This document shows positions 46,579 through 56,327 of a stretch of 64,000 bases of DNA, in pieces; position 1 is the stretch's first letter, and every line of letters begins with the position of its first letter. The stretch is from contig NZ_CCDL010000004.1 in NCBI RefSeq assembly GCF_000724085.1, positions 203,068 through 267,067 on the forward strand. Reading direction: 5' to 3'. The DNA is from Oceanobacillus manasiensis (GTDB taxonomy: Bacteria > Bacillota > Bacilli > Bacillales > Amphibacillaceae). The translations under genes were made by a program, and so were the position numbers. Under the pieces are notes generated by a model that saw only the letters and a list, made by a program, of their open reading frames with translations, made no database searches and was not told where the DNA came from.

Positions 46579-48072
46579 CTACTTATAATAATGGTTATGC
46601 TTCACCCCTACCCATAATGATGAGTTTTCTAAAAACCTAGCAAGCTGTAATAATCGGTGTTCTTCCCCTTTTCCTGCCATAACTTGAACACCAAGCGGCA
46701 AACCACTCTCTGTTAGGTGCACTGGTACGGACATTGCTGGTTGGCCAGTGAGGTTAGCAAGCTGTGTATACGGGCTGTACGTTAAGCTTGGTAAGAACAT
46801 GTCGTAAATTAGTTCCTGCTGTTTAGTAGGCTCAGCTTGCAGCATTTCTTCCCTCATTATCCTCGCCTCTTTTTCTGCTACCGTTAATTCACCTACCATA
46901 GGCGCCGAAAAGGCGGTTGCTGGTGTAATATAAAAATCGAAAGTTTCATGAAAAATCGCAGCTTGTGCAGCAGCGTAATCCCATGATGCTAAACTTAAAG
47001 CATATTCTGCAGCAGAAACATGCTTACCTGCTTGATAAAGCATCCATGCTTCTAATTCCATGTCTAGCTCTGTTAAACCTCTATCCTGTGTTTTTTCTAG
47101 CTGTGACATAACAGATGCCATTTCACCAGCATTCATCACATAATAGTTTTGCATTAGTTGTATACCATCAATGTCGGGTGTTTGTTCTTCTACGATATGA
47201 CCTTCCGACTCAAGCCACTTTACAGTTTGTAAAACTGCCTGCTTTGCTTCTGGTGAAACAGGGGTCCCAACTGGCGAGGCCGTGGAAAAGGCAATTCGTA
47301 GCTTTTTGTCGAACGGCTTTTCTAACGCGTCCTTGTATTTTTGCGGATACAATGGTGTTTGAAAGGCTGCTTCTGGTTGGACGGTTTGCAAAACATCAAG
47401 CATCACAGCACTGTCTCTTACACTTCTAGTGAGAACAAAATCGATGGCCGCTCCTTGCCACTGTCTTCCAACTCCAGGTCCTACTGGGGTGCGGCCCCTT
47501 GTTGGCTTTAAACCAAATAGCCCCGTAAACGAAGCAGGAATACGAATTGAACCTCCTCCGTCACTTGCACCAGCGATTGGCACAATTCCTGCAGCTACAG
47601 CTGCTGCCGATCCTCCACTTGAGCCACCAGGAGAATGTTGAAGGTTCCAAGGATTACGTGCTGGCCCATGTAATGCAGATTCTGTGATATTCTTCAATGC
47701 AAACTCGGGTATATTCGTATGCCCAATGAACTGAAAGCCCGCATTACGAAATTCGCTGACAAAGTTGGCATCTTCCTTTGCTACATTATCTTGTAAAATC
47801 CTAGAACCAGAAGTTGATTTCTCCCCAGCCAAACGCTGCGTTTCCTTTAGTAAAACGGGTACACCGGCAAATGGCTGTGCTGCCGAGAAAAAGCGATCAG
47901 CTTCTGATAAAGCCTTCTCCTTTCTAGAATAAATGACGGCATTAAGGTCCGGGTTCACCTTTTCTAATTGTACAAAACTGAGTTCTAATAATTCACTGGG
48001 CTTTACCTCTTTACGATGAACTTTTTCCGCCATCTCAGTGCCATCCATTTTTATGAATTCTTGTATATCCAT
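46579..48072 (-). CDS. Amidase-signature family hydrolase
   Basis: About 497-aa amidase. Catalytic triad region: Lys in VPVLLKETQ near residue 73, cis-Ser and Ser nucleophile in GGSSGGSAAAVAAG near 146-160 and SDGGGSIRIPASFTGLFGLK near 170. The rest spans the usual length. ATG 48072 is chosen, since AAAGGAGAGAA precedes it; the frame opens at 48102 without a ribosome site. Substrate unknown. It faces the same way as the AbgT gene downstream, with a 175-bp gap. Confidence 0.9.
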   Translation of the reverse strand: MDIQEFIKMDGTEMAEKVHRKEVKPSELLELSFVQLEKVNPDLNAVIYSRKEKALSEADRFFSAAQPFAGVPVLLKETQRLAGEKSTSGSRILQDNVAKEDANFVSEFRNAGFQFIGHTNIPEFALKNITESALHGPARNPWNLQHSPGGSSGGSAAAVAAGIVPIAGASDGGGSIRIPASFTGLFGLKPTRGRTPVGPGVGRQWQGAAIDFVLTRSVRDSAVMLDVLQTVQPEAAFQTPLYPQKYKDALEKPFDKKLRIAFSTASPVGTPVSPEAKQAVLQTVKWLESEGHIVEEQTPDIDGIQLMQNYYVMNAGEMASVMSQLEKTQDRGLTELDMELEAWMLYQAGKHVSAAEYALSLASWDYAAAQAAIFHETFDFYITPATAFSAPMVGELTVAEKEARIMREEMLQAEPTKQQELIYDMFLPSLTYSPYTQLANLTGQPAMSVPVHLTESGLPLGVQVMAGKGEEHRLLQLARFLENSSLWVGVKHNHYYK

Positions 48073-48134
48073 GTTCTTCTCTCCTTTACATACAAGCTTC
48101 ATCTTTTATTGTACCATTACCAAAAGCGGGTCTA

Positions 48135-48293
48135 CTATCTGTCTTTTTTATCATTTATTTTCTTCCACTTTGGGTCCCCCATGTCATGTAGCTTCTTGTT
48201 TGCAAGATAAATGAGGAATGGAATAATAAAAGCTAATGAGGCGTTAAAAAAAACAACCCAACTAGGAAGCCTATCTAACATGGTTTGAAACAA
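48135..48293 (-). CDS. Small membrane protein at the end of the ger operon (GerD-subunit-like)
   Basis: 52-codon gene. TTG at 48293 has AAGGAGG at 8 bases, a better site than the later ATG in the frame. It encodes LFQTMLDRLPSWVVFFNASL, then AFIIPFLIYLANKKLHDMGD and a charged tail, so one hydrophobic hairpin or helix followed by KWKKINDKK. It comes right after gerAC (5-bp gap). Small fourth genes of this type exist in other Bacillus ger operons and modulate germination. Confidence 0.65.
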   Translation of the reverse strand: MFQTMLDRLPSWVVFFNASLAFIIPFLIYLANKKLHDMGDPKWKKINDKKDR

Positions 48294-48297
48294 GGCT

Positions 48298-49479
48298 TCA
48301 TCCTCCTTCACTCATTTTTATTCGATCATTCGATCCTACTCTATCTATTTCAACGTTTGCATTGACATCAATAACGGCACTTGAAAAGTAATTCTCTCCT
48401 TTTTCCCAGTCGTTCTTTATTTTTTGCCAAAAATCATAGTGAAATTTGTAAAGTGTTTTACCTATTCCCAGAACATCTGTATTGAGCTCTCCTTGCACTT
48501 CCTCTATCGTGTTCCCAACCAATTCCTTGACTTTTTTTTCTGCCGATTTTTCAATTTTATTTACATACTGTTCTTTCAAAACACTCCTGCCACCAAAATG
48601 TTCTGCAATATTCCCTTTAATATCAATGGATATACCAACCCGTAACTGATCCTTTTGCCTGTTTTTAATATTCATATTTTGCTTTATCTCGGTGATCTCA
48701 ATAGCTATAAGATCATCGTCCACCTGTATTTCTAAAACCCCACCCTCTGTATGTCCATTAACAAAACCCAGCCCAGCAGTTTCCTCCTCATCAAGAGAAC
48801 CTACCATTTGGTTGGATTCTCCATTTATTACTACAACGTTCCCATACTCTGCTTGGTCACCTGCCTTTTTCACGATTGGAAGTACATAGCTTTGCTCGTT
48901 TAAAATTAATTCTTGAACTTCCCCTACATGTACCGGTTTAATGGTGCTTGTATTCCTATCTACATTCTCCATTAAATCGTCTAAATACATTGATGGTACG
49001 TTAACGTTTTTAGGTTTTAAATTTAATATATCCCTCGCTTCTCCCTCTGCCACTACTAAGCGAATCGATCTTCTCATCGCATGATCGCGAATATAGAAAT
49101 CCATCATATCAGAGAAAAGATTTGGTTGCTTCATAACCTCATCTGAGATGAGAAGAACCTTTAAATGTTGGTAAAATGGCACTTGGCTATTAAGTTGTGA
49201 AAATTTTCGATTGGTTCGAAACAAGCTAGTGCCAGTTTCCGATATATTCATGAATGCCTCTTGGCCACCACTACCTTCTGTAATAGAACCTAATCCGGCT
49301 GGAATAACAAATTGGTTTGTCATTATTACCTCATAATCCTCGTTGGATTTTTGGTCAGCTAAATCGAGAGCCGTACCAATCACAAATCCGCGTTCTTCTA
49401 TATCTATCCTATCCCAACAGCCGGCTAGGAAGATAGACATAGTAAGGAGAAGTAGATTCAATTTTTTACTTAGTAGCAT
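48298..49479 (-). CDS. gerAC: Spore germination lipoprotein, GerAC family
   Basis: 393-aa C subunit of a germinant receptor. Signal peptide with lipobox LAGC (Cys21) followed by WDRIDIEERGFVIG, the classic GerAC start. The family domains continue to EVQGELNTDVLGIGKTLYKF near 330. Acts at the inner spore membrane with the A and B subunits encoded upstream, overlapping gerAB by 14 bp. Confidence 0.94.
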   Translation of the reverse strand: MLLSKKLNLLLLTMSIFLAGCWDRIDIEERGFVIGTALDLADQKSNEDYEVIMTNQFVIPAGLGSITEGSGGQEAFMNISETGTSLFRTNRKFSQLNSQVPFYQHLKVLLISDEVMKQPNLFSDMMDFYIRDHAMRRSIRLVVAEGEARDILNLKPKNVNVPSMYLDDLMENVDRNTSTIKPVHVGEVQELILNEQSYVLPIVKKAGDQAEYGNVVVINGESNQMVGSLDEEETAGLGFVNGHTEGGVLEIQVDDDLIAIEITEIKQNMNIKNRQKDQLRVGISIDIKGNIAEHFGGRSVLKEQYVNKIEKSAEKKVKELVGNTIEEVQGELNTDVLGIGKTLYKFHYDFWQKIKNDWEKGENYFSSAVIDVNANVEIDRVGSNDRIKMSEGG

Positions 49480-50581
49480 TTGGTTGGTTCCTCCCTCCCT
49501 TGATTTTGGATATAGTGAAAAGGATTATGGCAATGCTCGAAGAAGAGATAATACCAAAATACCCGATAAAGGTTCCAAACTTTCCAACTTCTAAAGCCCC
49601 TTCTGGTACCATCCCGATAATGTAAATAATTGGAGCCACACAAAAAAGATAAGTGATTTTCTTTAGGTTTAATATGGATTGAAATGCATAGATACTAACA
49701 TCCACTGACATAGCAACTGTGTTAAAAATAGACATAATCCATATAACAAAAAAGAAGGAATCAAAGCGTTCAAAAAAACCTCCTGGTATTTCAATTTCCT
49801 TTGCTAGCTCAATCAATGGATACACGAGGTTTCCTGTAACGGCATTTCCAAACACACCTAAATTCACTAAGAAAATTAGAAAATATAAAGAAACCACGAT
49901 AAGCATTCCATAAATTGACGCTTTGGGTGCCTTCTCTGTATCTTTCACAATGGCAATGTAAAAGAAAAGAACATTAAAACCGACAAACGACAGACTACTT
50001 AATTCAGCCGCTTTTAGGTGATCCATCAACCCTGTCTTAAAAATGGGGAAATAATTTTCAATTTCAAACCATCCTAATGAAAACATTGCTAATGCGAATG
50101 TAATTAAAACAATGATCGGGAAAAATAACATGTTTAAGCGAAACAATCCCGCTCGGGTACCAGAGACCGCATAAACGACAACTAGAAGAAAAGTGAGGGA
50201 AACCACTTCAACAGGAGTCCTGTCAAATAGATACGTTTTCGCAATGTCTGCAATGACCCGTATGACATAGGCACTTAGCAGGAGGCTTTGCAAGATTAAG
50301 GTGATAGTAAAAAGAATAGCAACAGGCTTTGTAACAAGCTTTGAAGCATAGGATAGGAAGGATTCACCAGGATAGCTGGCAGCTAGCTTAGCAGTTATCC
50401 ATGTGATGATTGTGATCACAGCACCGGCTATTAGGATTGCAATCCATCCATCAACACCAATCGTTAATAATGCGATTTCACGGGGTAAAGAAAGGATACC
50501 TACCCCCACCGTTATGGCAGGTAAAGCAATCATGATCTCTCGCGAACTGATTTTTTCGTCCGCGTATTTAAAATCTTTCAC
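49466..50581 (-). CDS. gerAB: Spore germination permease, GerAB family
   Basis: 371-aa integral membrane protein of the APC superfamily with 10 predicted helices. The N-terminus reads ISSREIMIALPAITVGVGIL and SLPREIA, a GerAB signature. It should bind the germinant; the ligand cannot be read from the sequence. Placed between gerAA (6-bp gap) and gerAC. Confidence 0.94.
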   Translation of the reverse strand: MKDFKYADEKISSREIMIALPAITVGVGILSLPREIALLTIGVDGWIAILIAGAVITIITWITAKLAASYPGESFLSYASKLVTKPVAILFTITLILQSLLLSAYVIRVIADIAKTYLFDRTPVEVVSLTFLLVVVYAVSGTRAGLFRLNMLFFPIIVLITFALAMFSLGWFEIENYFPIFKTGLMDHLKAAELSSLSFVGFNVLFFYIAIVKDTEKAPKASIYGMLIVVSLYFLIFLVNLGVFGNAVTGNLVYPLIELAKEIEIPGGFFERFDSFFFVIWIMSIFNTVAMSVDVSIYAFQSILNLKKITYLFCVAPIIYIIGMVPEGALEVGKFGTFIGYFGIISSSSIAIILFTISKIKGGRNQPNATK

Positions 50582-50587
50582 TCTTGT

Positions 50588-52129
50588 TTACCTCCTTAAA
50601 TTTCCAGACCTTTTGTCCTTTGGTTGAAGATTTCTCGGCCGTTCATTCATCATTGGGATAGGCCCTCTCAATACCAAGTCCTTCCAGTCTTTAATGAAAG
50701 TTGGGGCAAACGGAGTAGAGTATGGAACACCCATGCTTTTCAAATTTACAATGTGTATATTTATCATGATATAAACAAGCACAATCCCATACAACCCTAG
50801 TACAGCAGCAGCAATCATGAACCCAAAGCGGAGGAGGCGGAAAGATATCGCCACACTATACAGAGGAATTGTAAATGATGCCACCGCAGTAAGAGCAACA
50901 ACAATCACCATAATTGGACTGACAATCCCAGCACTTACTGCAGCCTCGCCAATTACAAGTCCACCAACTATTCCAATTGTTTGCCCAATAGTCCTTGGCA
51001 ACCTTGCACCTGCCTCACGCAAAAGTTCCATTGTTATTCCCATAATAATCGCCTCTACAAAAGCTGGAAATGGGACTCCTTCTCGAGTTGCCGCAATGGA
51101 AAAAGCCAGTTGCGACGGGATCATCCCTTGATGATAGGAAACGAGTGCAATATAGAGTGCCGGAAGAAACATTGTAATAAATGCTCCTATATATCGAATA
51201 AACCTTAAGAATGTGCCAATTAACCAGCGGTCATAGTAATCTTCTGGAGACTTAAAGGCATTAGCAATCGTAATAGGGGCAATTAATGCAAACGGGCTAC
51301 CGTCTAACAGTATACCCACCTTCCCTTGTAGCACAGAGGATGCTACTTTATCCGGACGCTCTGTATTATCCATTTGGGGAAAAGGAGACAGATAACTATC
51401 TTCTATCCATTGCTCGATATAGCCTGATTCCATTGCACCGTCCATATCTATGGATGAAAGTCGGTGATTTACTTCCTTGATTATGTCAGGGTTTGCTATA
51501 CCTTCCATATAGCAAACAACCAGCTTTTTCTTAGATCTTCTCCCTACTTCATTTGTATCAAAACGGAGGTTCGGATCCCGAATGTGCCGGCGAATAAGCA
51601 TCATATTCGTCTGTAAATTTTCTACAAAACCTTCTCTAGGTCCTCTAATAAGGGACTCTGAAATAGGTTCATCAATGGATCGAGTTTCCCACTTTTCTGT
51701 TCCCAAGAGAAGGACCTCTGCTGCCCCGTCCACATAGACAACCGACTTTCCTGAAAGTAAGTCAATCGTTAATTTATCTAAGGAATTTGTGTTCTCCACA
51801 CTGCCGATACTGATAAGGTCAAGCTGCATCTGTTTGAGTAGTTCATCCGGAGTGTCACTACCAGCTTCCTTCTCTCTATTTCGTTGCATATTTTTAATTA
51901 AGTCGTTATGTATGGCTTCTTTGTTACTTAAACCACTAATAAAGGCGACTGCTGCATTTACATTTACACCGAGTGTTACTCTACGTATTACCAAATCACC
52001 AGGACTTCCAATCATAACTTGCAAATCCTGCAAATTTTTGTCAAGATCCGTACCAAGTTCTGCTGAAAAGCTCTCTCCCTCAGTGGACTCTTGTCTCATT
52101 TTGCGTCTTCTAAAGATATTTCGCCCCAT
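50588..52129 (-). CDS. gerAA: Spore germination protein, GerAA family
   Basis: 513-aa A subunit. Residues 1-290 are the soluble N-terminal region (DLVIRRVTLGVNVNAAVAFI near 40, PREGFVENLQTNMMLIRRHI near 158, GKVGILLDGSPFALIAPI near 270). Residues 295-470 hold about five membrane helices, ending in a charged, Pro-rich tail. First gene of the ger operon; its upstream region is shared with the divergent DUF3231 gene. Confidence 0.94.
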   Translation of the reverse strand: MGRNIFRRRKMRQESTEGESFSAELGTDLDKNLQDLQVMIGSPGDLVIRRVTLGVNVNAAVAFISGLSNKEAIHNDLIKNMQRNREKEAGSDTPDELLKQMQLDLISIGSVENTNSLDKLTIDLLSGKSVVYVDGAAEVLLLGTEKWETRSIDEPISESLIRGPREGFVENLQTNMMLIRRHIRDPNLRFDTNEVGRRSKKKLVVCYMEGIANPDIIKEVNHRLSSIDMDGAMESGYIEQWIEDSYLSPFPQMDNTERPDKVASSVLQGKVGILLDGSPFALIAPITIANAFKSPEDYYDRWLIGTFLRFIRYIGAFITMFLPALYIALVSYHQGMIPSQLAFSIAATREGVPFPAFVEAIIMGITMELLREAGARLPRTIGQTIGIVGGLVIGEAAVSAGIVSPIMVIVVALTAVASFTIPLYSVAISFRLLRFGFMIAAAVLGLYGIVLVYIMINIHIVNLKSMGVPYSTPFAPTFIKDWKDLVLRGPIPMMNERPRNLQPKDKRSGNLRR

Positions 52130-52284
52130 AATCTCACTCCCTCGTCCACAGCATGGCCTTTCCTTTTTTTTCCCGTAAAGGAGTAAATTTATACAGCGAC
52201 ATTTCCCCCCTTATTTCAAGACGTGTATAAAACGATTGTTCCATGCCAAACTATACTCACCAGGTTAAAGGAGGAATGTTGTCA

Positions 52285-53295
52285 ATGGAACAATATAAAA
52301 AGGCCACCGCTTCGGAGATTGCCAACTTGTGGGCTTCGTATATGAATGCCTCATCAAGCACTGCGATGCTCACTTATTTTAAAGAAAATGTGGAGGATGA
52401 GGATATTCGGGGTTTACTGAATAATGCTTATGATTTATCGACATTTGCGTTAGAAACTACAAGTCAATTACTTACAGAGAGTGCATCTCCTGTTCCCAAG
52501 GGTTTTTCAGAACAGGATGTCAACATAAAAGCACCTCGTTTATACTCGGATACGTATATGCTACACTTCGCCATCAATCTGCACATTCTTGTAATGACAC
52601 ACTGTACTAATGCTATTTCACAAAGCTCTCATGAAGACATATACAGGTTTTATACAGAATCTTTAAGTAAAGCTAACTCAGTGCATATGCAAGCCGTGAA
52701 AATTGCTCAAACTAAAGGAGTGTACGTTTCTCCACCTAACATCCCTACATCTGATACAGTGAACTTTGTAAAGAAAGATAGCTTTTTAAACGGTTGGTTT
52801 GGTGATAAGCGACCTTTACTTGCTGTTGAAATCGCTCAATTTTACTCAAATATTGAACGTAACGTACTAGGAGCTGCAACGATATTAGGTTTTGCTCAAG
52901 TTACTGAATCAAAAGAAATAAAAGCTTACTTATTAAAAGGGAATAACATAGCCCAAAAGCATGTATCCAGTTTTTCAAACTACTTAGAGAAAAGCTATAT
53001 TCCTGTTCCAATGGGCTCTGATAGCTTTGTAACCGAATCTTCTCAGGTGAGTCCATTTTCCGATAAGCTAATGTTATTCTATACAATTGGCATGATCACA
53101 CAAGGAATTGCATTTTATGGAATGAGCATTTCAACTAATGCTAGACGCGATATTGCAACGCTATACGCAAAACTTAGTGGTGAAATAGCTTTTTATGCAG
53201 AAGAAGGTATAAAACTAATGATTGATAACGATTGGTTTGAAGAGCCTCCGAGGATGGTGGATAGAAAAGATTTAATTGAGAAAGGTAGAGATTAA
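52285..53295 (+). CDS. DUF3231 family protein, first copy
   Basis: About 336 aa with two similar halves: residues 5-165 (ATASEIANLWASYMNAS...PVPKGFSEQDV...) and 170-336 (KKDSFLNGWFGDKRPLL...YIPVPMGSDSFV...PFSDKLMLFY). Helical, likely a ferritin-like bundle per half. DUF3231 proteins are common in spore formers; function unknown. ATG 52285 is preferred, with AAAGGAGG 12 bases upstream. Overlaps no gene, but the next DUF3231 gene begins 2 bases later. Confidence 0.85.
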   Translation: MEQYKKATASEIANLWASYMNASSSTAMLTYFKENVEDEDIRGLLNNAYDLSTFALETTSQLLTESASPVPKGFSEQDVNIKAPRLYSDTYMLHFAINLHILVMTHCTNAISQSSHEDIYRFYTESLSKANSVHMQAVKIAQTKGVYVSPPNIPTSDTVNFVKKDSFLNGWFGDKRPLLAVEIAQFYSNIERNVLGAATILGFAQVTESKEIKAYLLKGNNIAQKHVSSFSNYLEKSYIPVPMGSDSFVTESSQVSPFSDKLMLFYTIGMITQGIAFYGMSISTNARRDIATLYAKLSGEIAFYAEEGIKLMIDNDWFEEPPRMVDRKDLIEKGRD

Positions 53296-53296
53296 C

Positions 53297-54304
53297 ATGG
53301 GAGAAAAGCAAATAACGAAACAACTGACTGCATCAGAAATATCCAACCTATGGGCCATTTATCAAAATAATACCGTGGCAAAAGTAGGGTTAAGCTACTT
53401 TCTCGAGCATGTTGAAGACCAGGATATAAAAGTACTACTAGAAGAGTGCAAATCACTTGCGGAACAGGAGCTTGGTGAGATTAGTGCCTTTTTTCGAGCT
53501 GATAACTATCCAATTCCAAAGGGATTTACAGAAGAAGACGTGCAAAAAAATGCACCAAGACTATTTTCTGATTCCTTATATCTCGAGTATATTTTTAATA
53601 TGTTCATTATTTCGTTAAACACATATAGCACGGCATTATCTGTATCTGAACGTCAAGATATCGTTCAATTTTTTTCCAAATGTTTAGATTCGGCAAAAAA
53701 GCTCCATCTGAATACAAAGGAACTTACCAAACGAAAAGGGTTATATACAAAAAAACCAGTACTTCCTGTTCCAGCGGAGATAGAATTTGTAAAGAAGGAT
53801 AGCTTTCTTTCAGGCTGGTTCGGTAAAAGGCGCCCATTACTTGGTATGGAGATAAGCAATCTCAATTTTCATTCTCAGCGTAATGCCCTTGGTCATGCCC
53901 TCATTACTGGGTTTAGTCAAGTTGCTACTTCTAAGGAATTAAGGAGCTTTTTCGAAAAAGGAAGAGATATATCAGAAAAACACCTATCTATTTTTACGAC
54001 ATTGCTACGCGATGATAACATGGATCAAGGCTCAACAATGATGACATCAGAGGTAACGACTTCTACGACTGCCCCATTCTCTGATAAGTTCATGATGTAT
54101 ATCGTGACGGCATTAATTAATTCAAGCATTGGCCAGTACGGTGTTTCACTATCTACCAGCCCCCGCCATGATTTAGCCTTACAATATACTCGACTGATTG
54201 CAGATATCTCTAAGTATGCAAATGAATCTGCAAATATTTTAATTGACAAAGGTTGGATGGAACAGCCCCCTATTGCAGCTGACAGAAAAGAACTGGCGAA
54301 ATAG
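53297..54304 (+). CDS. DUF3231 family protein, second copy
   Basis: About 335-aa paralogue of the previous gene, sharing LTASEISNLWAIYQNN, YPIPKGFTEEDVQKNAPRLF, KKDSFLSGWFGKRRPLLGME and PFSDKFMMYI. The ATG at 53297 follows the previous stop; translation is probably coupled. Two-domain organisation as in the first copy. The pair faces away from the ger operon, so a shared spore role is plausible but not proven. Confidence 0.85.
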   Translation: MGEKQITKQLTASEISNLWAIYQNNTVAKVGLSYFLEHVEDQDIKVLLEECKSLAEQELGEISAFFRADNYPIPKGFTEEDVQKNAPRLFSDSLYLEYIFNMFIISLNTYSTALSVSERQDIVQFFSKCLDSAKKLHLNTKELTKRKGLYTKKPVLPVPAEIEFVKKDSFLSGWFGKRRPLLGMEISNLNFHSQRNALGHALITGFSQVATSKELRSFFEKGRDISEKHLSIFTTLLRDDNMDQGSTMMTSEVTTSTTAPFSDKFMMYIVTALINSSIGQYGVSLSTSPRHDLALQYTRLIADISKYANESANILIDKGWMEQPPIAADRKELAK

Positions 54305-54306
54305 GT

Positions 54307-54810
54307 GTGCCTATGGAAACGACTCTTAAGGAAAAGAGCAAAAAACTAGAAGCTGTGTTATGGAGCATTGCCTTACCGGGGTTTGGGCAATTGTTAAATA
54401 AAAAGTATGTAAAAGGGCTCACGCTTATGGCTTTAGAATTTCTTATTAATATTATGGGAAACTTCAATCGAATCATCATCTTAAGCTTTCATTTTAGAAT
54501 TGAAGAAGCCATTGAACAAACGAATTATCTTTGGTTGATGTTTTACCCCTGTCTCTACTTTTTCGGTATTTGGGATGCTTATAAGGATGCTGGTGGAGGC
54601 AGAAAAGCTTTTGCCTACTTACCACTTGTGTTTTCCGCATACTTTGTTACGCTTGGTCTCATATTCTCTCCCGTTTTTAGGATTTTTGGCACATTAATTG
54701 GACCAATGTGGCTCCCTATGCTCTCTCTCCCAGTTGGTCTTGCTGTAGGCTGGATTATCAAATGGGTCTTGGTGAAACTTATTTATCGCAACCAAATAAA
54801 TTCTTCCTAA
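54307..54810 (+). CDS. Small membrane protein with TM2-like N-terminus
   Basis: 167 aa (GTG 54307; ATG 54313 also possible). Residues 15-40 read LWSIALPGFGQLLNKKYVKG, the G-x-GQ-x-x-x-x-x-x-x-KG pattern of TM2/DUF5683-type proteins, followed by four or five hydrophobic segments. It starts 2 bases after the second DUF3231 stop, so it ends that operon. Function unknown. Confidence 0.75.
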   Translation: MPMETTLKEKSKKLEAVLWSIALPGFGQLLNKKYVKGLTLMALEFLINIMGNFNRIIILSFHFRIEEAIEQTNYLWLMFYPCLYFFGIWDAYKDAGGGRKAFAYLPLVFSAYFVTLGLIFSPVFRIFGTLIGPMWLPMLSLPVGLAVGWIIKWVLVKLIYRNQINSS

Positions 54811-54873
54811 CAAAACTCTCGAGGTTATAAAAGCTCGGGAGTTTGTTTATTAGATAGGAGCGAATGCAAATCC

Positions 54874-55150
54874 GATGACGTGCAGTTTAAGCAAGGTTTC
54901 TTCTCATTTTGCACTTCATCACCTTGATGACGTGCAGTTCAAGCAAGGTTTCTTCTCATTTTGCACTTCATCACCTTGATGACGTGCAGTTCAAGCAAGA
55001 TTTCTTCTCATTTTGCACTTCATCACCTCGATGACGTGCAGTTTAAGCAAGTTTTCTTCTCATTTTGCACTTCATCACCTTGTTGACATGCAATTTAAGC
55101 AAGATTTCTTCTCATTTTGCACTTCATCACCTTGTTGACGTGCAGTTCAC
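54874..55150 (+). repeat. 52-bp tandem repeat array, 5 full copies plus a partial one
   Basis: Units start at 54874, 54926, 54978, 55030, 55082 and (17-bp partial) 55134, each exactly 52 bp. Every unit has TGACGTGCAGTT(C/T)AAGCAAG then TTTCTTCTCATTTTGCACTT and CATCACC. Between neighbours GCACTTCATCA-CCT-TGATGACGTGC forms an 11-bp stem with one mismatch, so the array can fold as a row of hairpins. It is in the intergenic space between codirectional genes. Confidence 0.96.
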
Positions 55151-55340
55151 TCTTCTTAAAATCCCCACCAATCTATAGGTCTTTGTTTCTATATACACCT
55201 AACTTCCTACCTAAATTTTTATCTTTTCCCTTCTTCAAATAAGAATATTATACAAGTCTAACTCATAGTTTATACGAATCATTCTATTTTTTTTAGTTAC
55301 TGGGTATTTCCCTCTATTAATTGGAGATTGGGGTGTTTAC
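55151..55340. promoter_or_regulatory. Upstream region of the oligopeptide transporter
   Basis: 190 bp between the repeat array and the first transporter gene. AT-rich, no gene; it should hold the operon promoter. No operator recognised. Confidence 0.4.
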
Positions 55341-56327
55341 ATGATACAGCAAGACGTGTTGCAAGTTGATAATTTAAAGACATATTTTCATTTAGAAGAA
55401 GGTAGAACTGCTAAAGCAGTGGATGATATTTCTTTCAAAATTTCTCCTGGTGAGACGGTTGCACTAGTTGGAGAATCTGGAAGTGGCAAAAGTATAAGTG
55501 CCCTTTCCATCATGCAATTAATTAACAAGCCCGGCAGAATTGAGGGCGGCAAAATCACGCTGAATGGGGAGGAGATTACCAATTATAACGCCAAGCAAAT
55601 GACAAAGATACGAGGTAATGATATAGCAATGATCTTTCAAGAGCCCATGACAGCATTAAATCCTGTATTCACCATTGGTAATCAAATTACCGAAATTATA
55701 CGGAAACATAAAAAAATGAACAAACAGGAAGCACATCAGCATGCTGTTGATCTTTTAAAGCTAGTTGGATTATCAAGGGCGGAAGAAATGATGAAGGAAT
55801 ATCCTCACCAGCTATCAGGCGGGATGCGTCAGCGCGTTATGATCGCCATGGCTATTTCATGTGATCCTAAGCTATTGATTGCGGATGAACCTACTACTGC
55901 ACTTGATGTAACGATCCAAGCACAAATTCTTGATTTAATGAAGGAGATGAAAGAAAGATTTGAGATGGCACTTCTCTTGATCACACATGATGTAGGAGTC
56001 GTTTCCCAGTATGCTGATCGCGTAATGGTAATGTACGGAGGCCAAATTGTGGAGGAATCCACGGTGGATGTATTGCTAGAATCGCCAAAACATCCATATA
56101 CTCAAGGCTTATTGGCTAGCTTACCTATGGTAGATAAGGACGTAGCCCGACTTGGAACAATCAAAGGTACCGTTCCACCAGCTTATGACTTCCCGGCTGG
56201 TTGTCGCTTTTCTACACGTTGTCCACACGTGATGGAACAATGCCTTTCACATAACCCATCCTTGTCAGACATTGAATCAGAGCACAAAGTTCGGTGTCAT
56301 CTTTATCCTTCGGAGGTGGAGGAATGA
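55341..56327 (+). CDS. Oligopeptide/dipeptide ABC transporter ATP-binding protein (DppD/OppD-like)
   Basis: 328 aa. Walker A GESGSGKS near residue 40, Q-loop MIFQEPMTALNP near 98, signature LSGGMRQRVMIAMA near 160 and Walker B LLIADEPTTALD near 181. The C-terminal oligopeptide extension has CRFSTRCPHVMEQC with its conserved cysteines (290-315). First gene of a five-gene operon (ATPase, ATPase, binding protein, two permeases). GGGGTG precedes the ATG. Confidence 0.94.
   Translation: MIQQDVLQVDNLKTYFHLEEGRTAKAVDDISFKISPGETVALVGESGSGKSISALSIMQLINKPGRIEGGKITLNGEEITNYNAKQMTKIRGNDIAMIFQEPMTALNPVFTIGNQITEIIRKHKKMNKQEAHQHAVDLLKLVGLSRAEEMMKEYPHQLSGGMRQRVMIAMAISCDPKLLIADEPTTALDVTIQAQILDLMKEMKERFEMALLLITHDVGVVSQYADRVMVMYGGQIVEESTVDVLLESPKHPYTQGLLASLPMVDKDVARLGTIKGTVPPAYDFPAGCRFSTRCPHVMEQCLSHNPSLSDIESEHKVRCHLYPSEVEE

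Noticed and set aside
54874..55150. 52-bp repeats as a CRISPR array
   Set aside because: The full 52-bp unit is repeated without variable spacers, and no cas genes are present.
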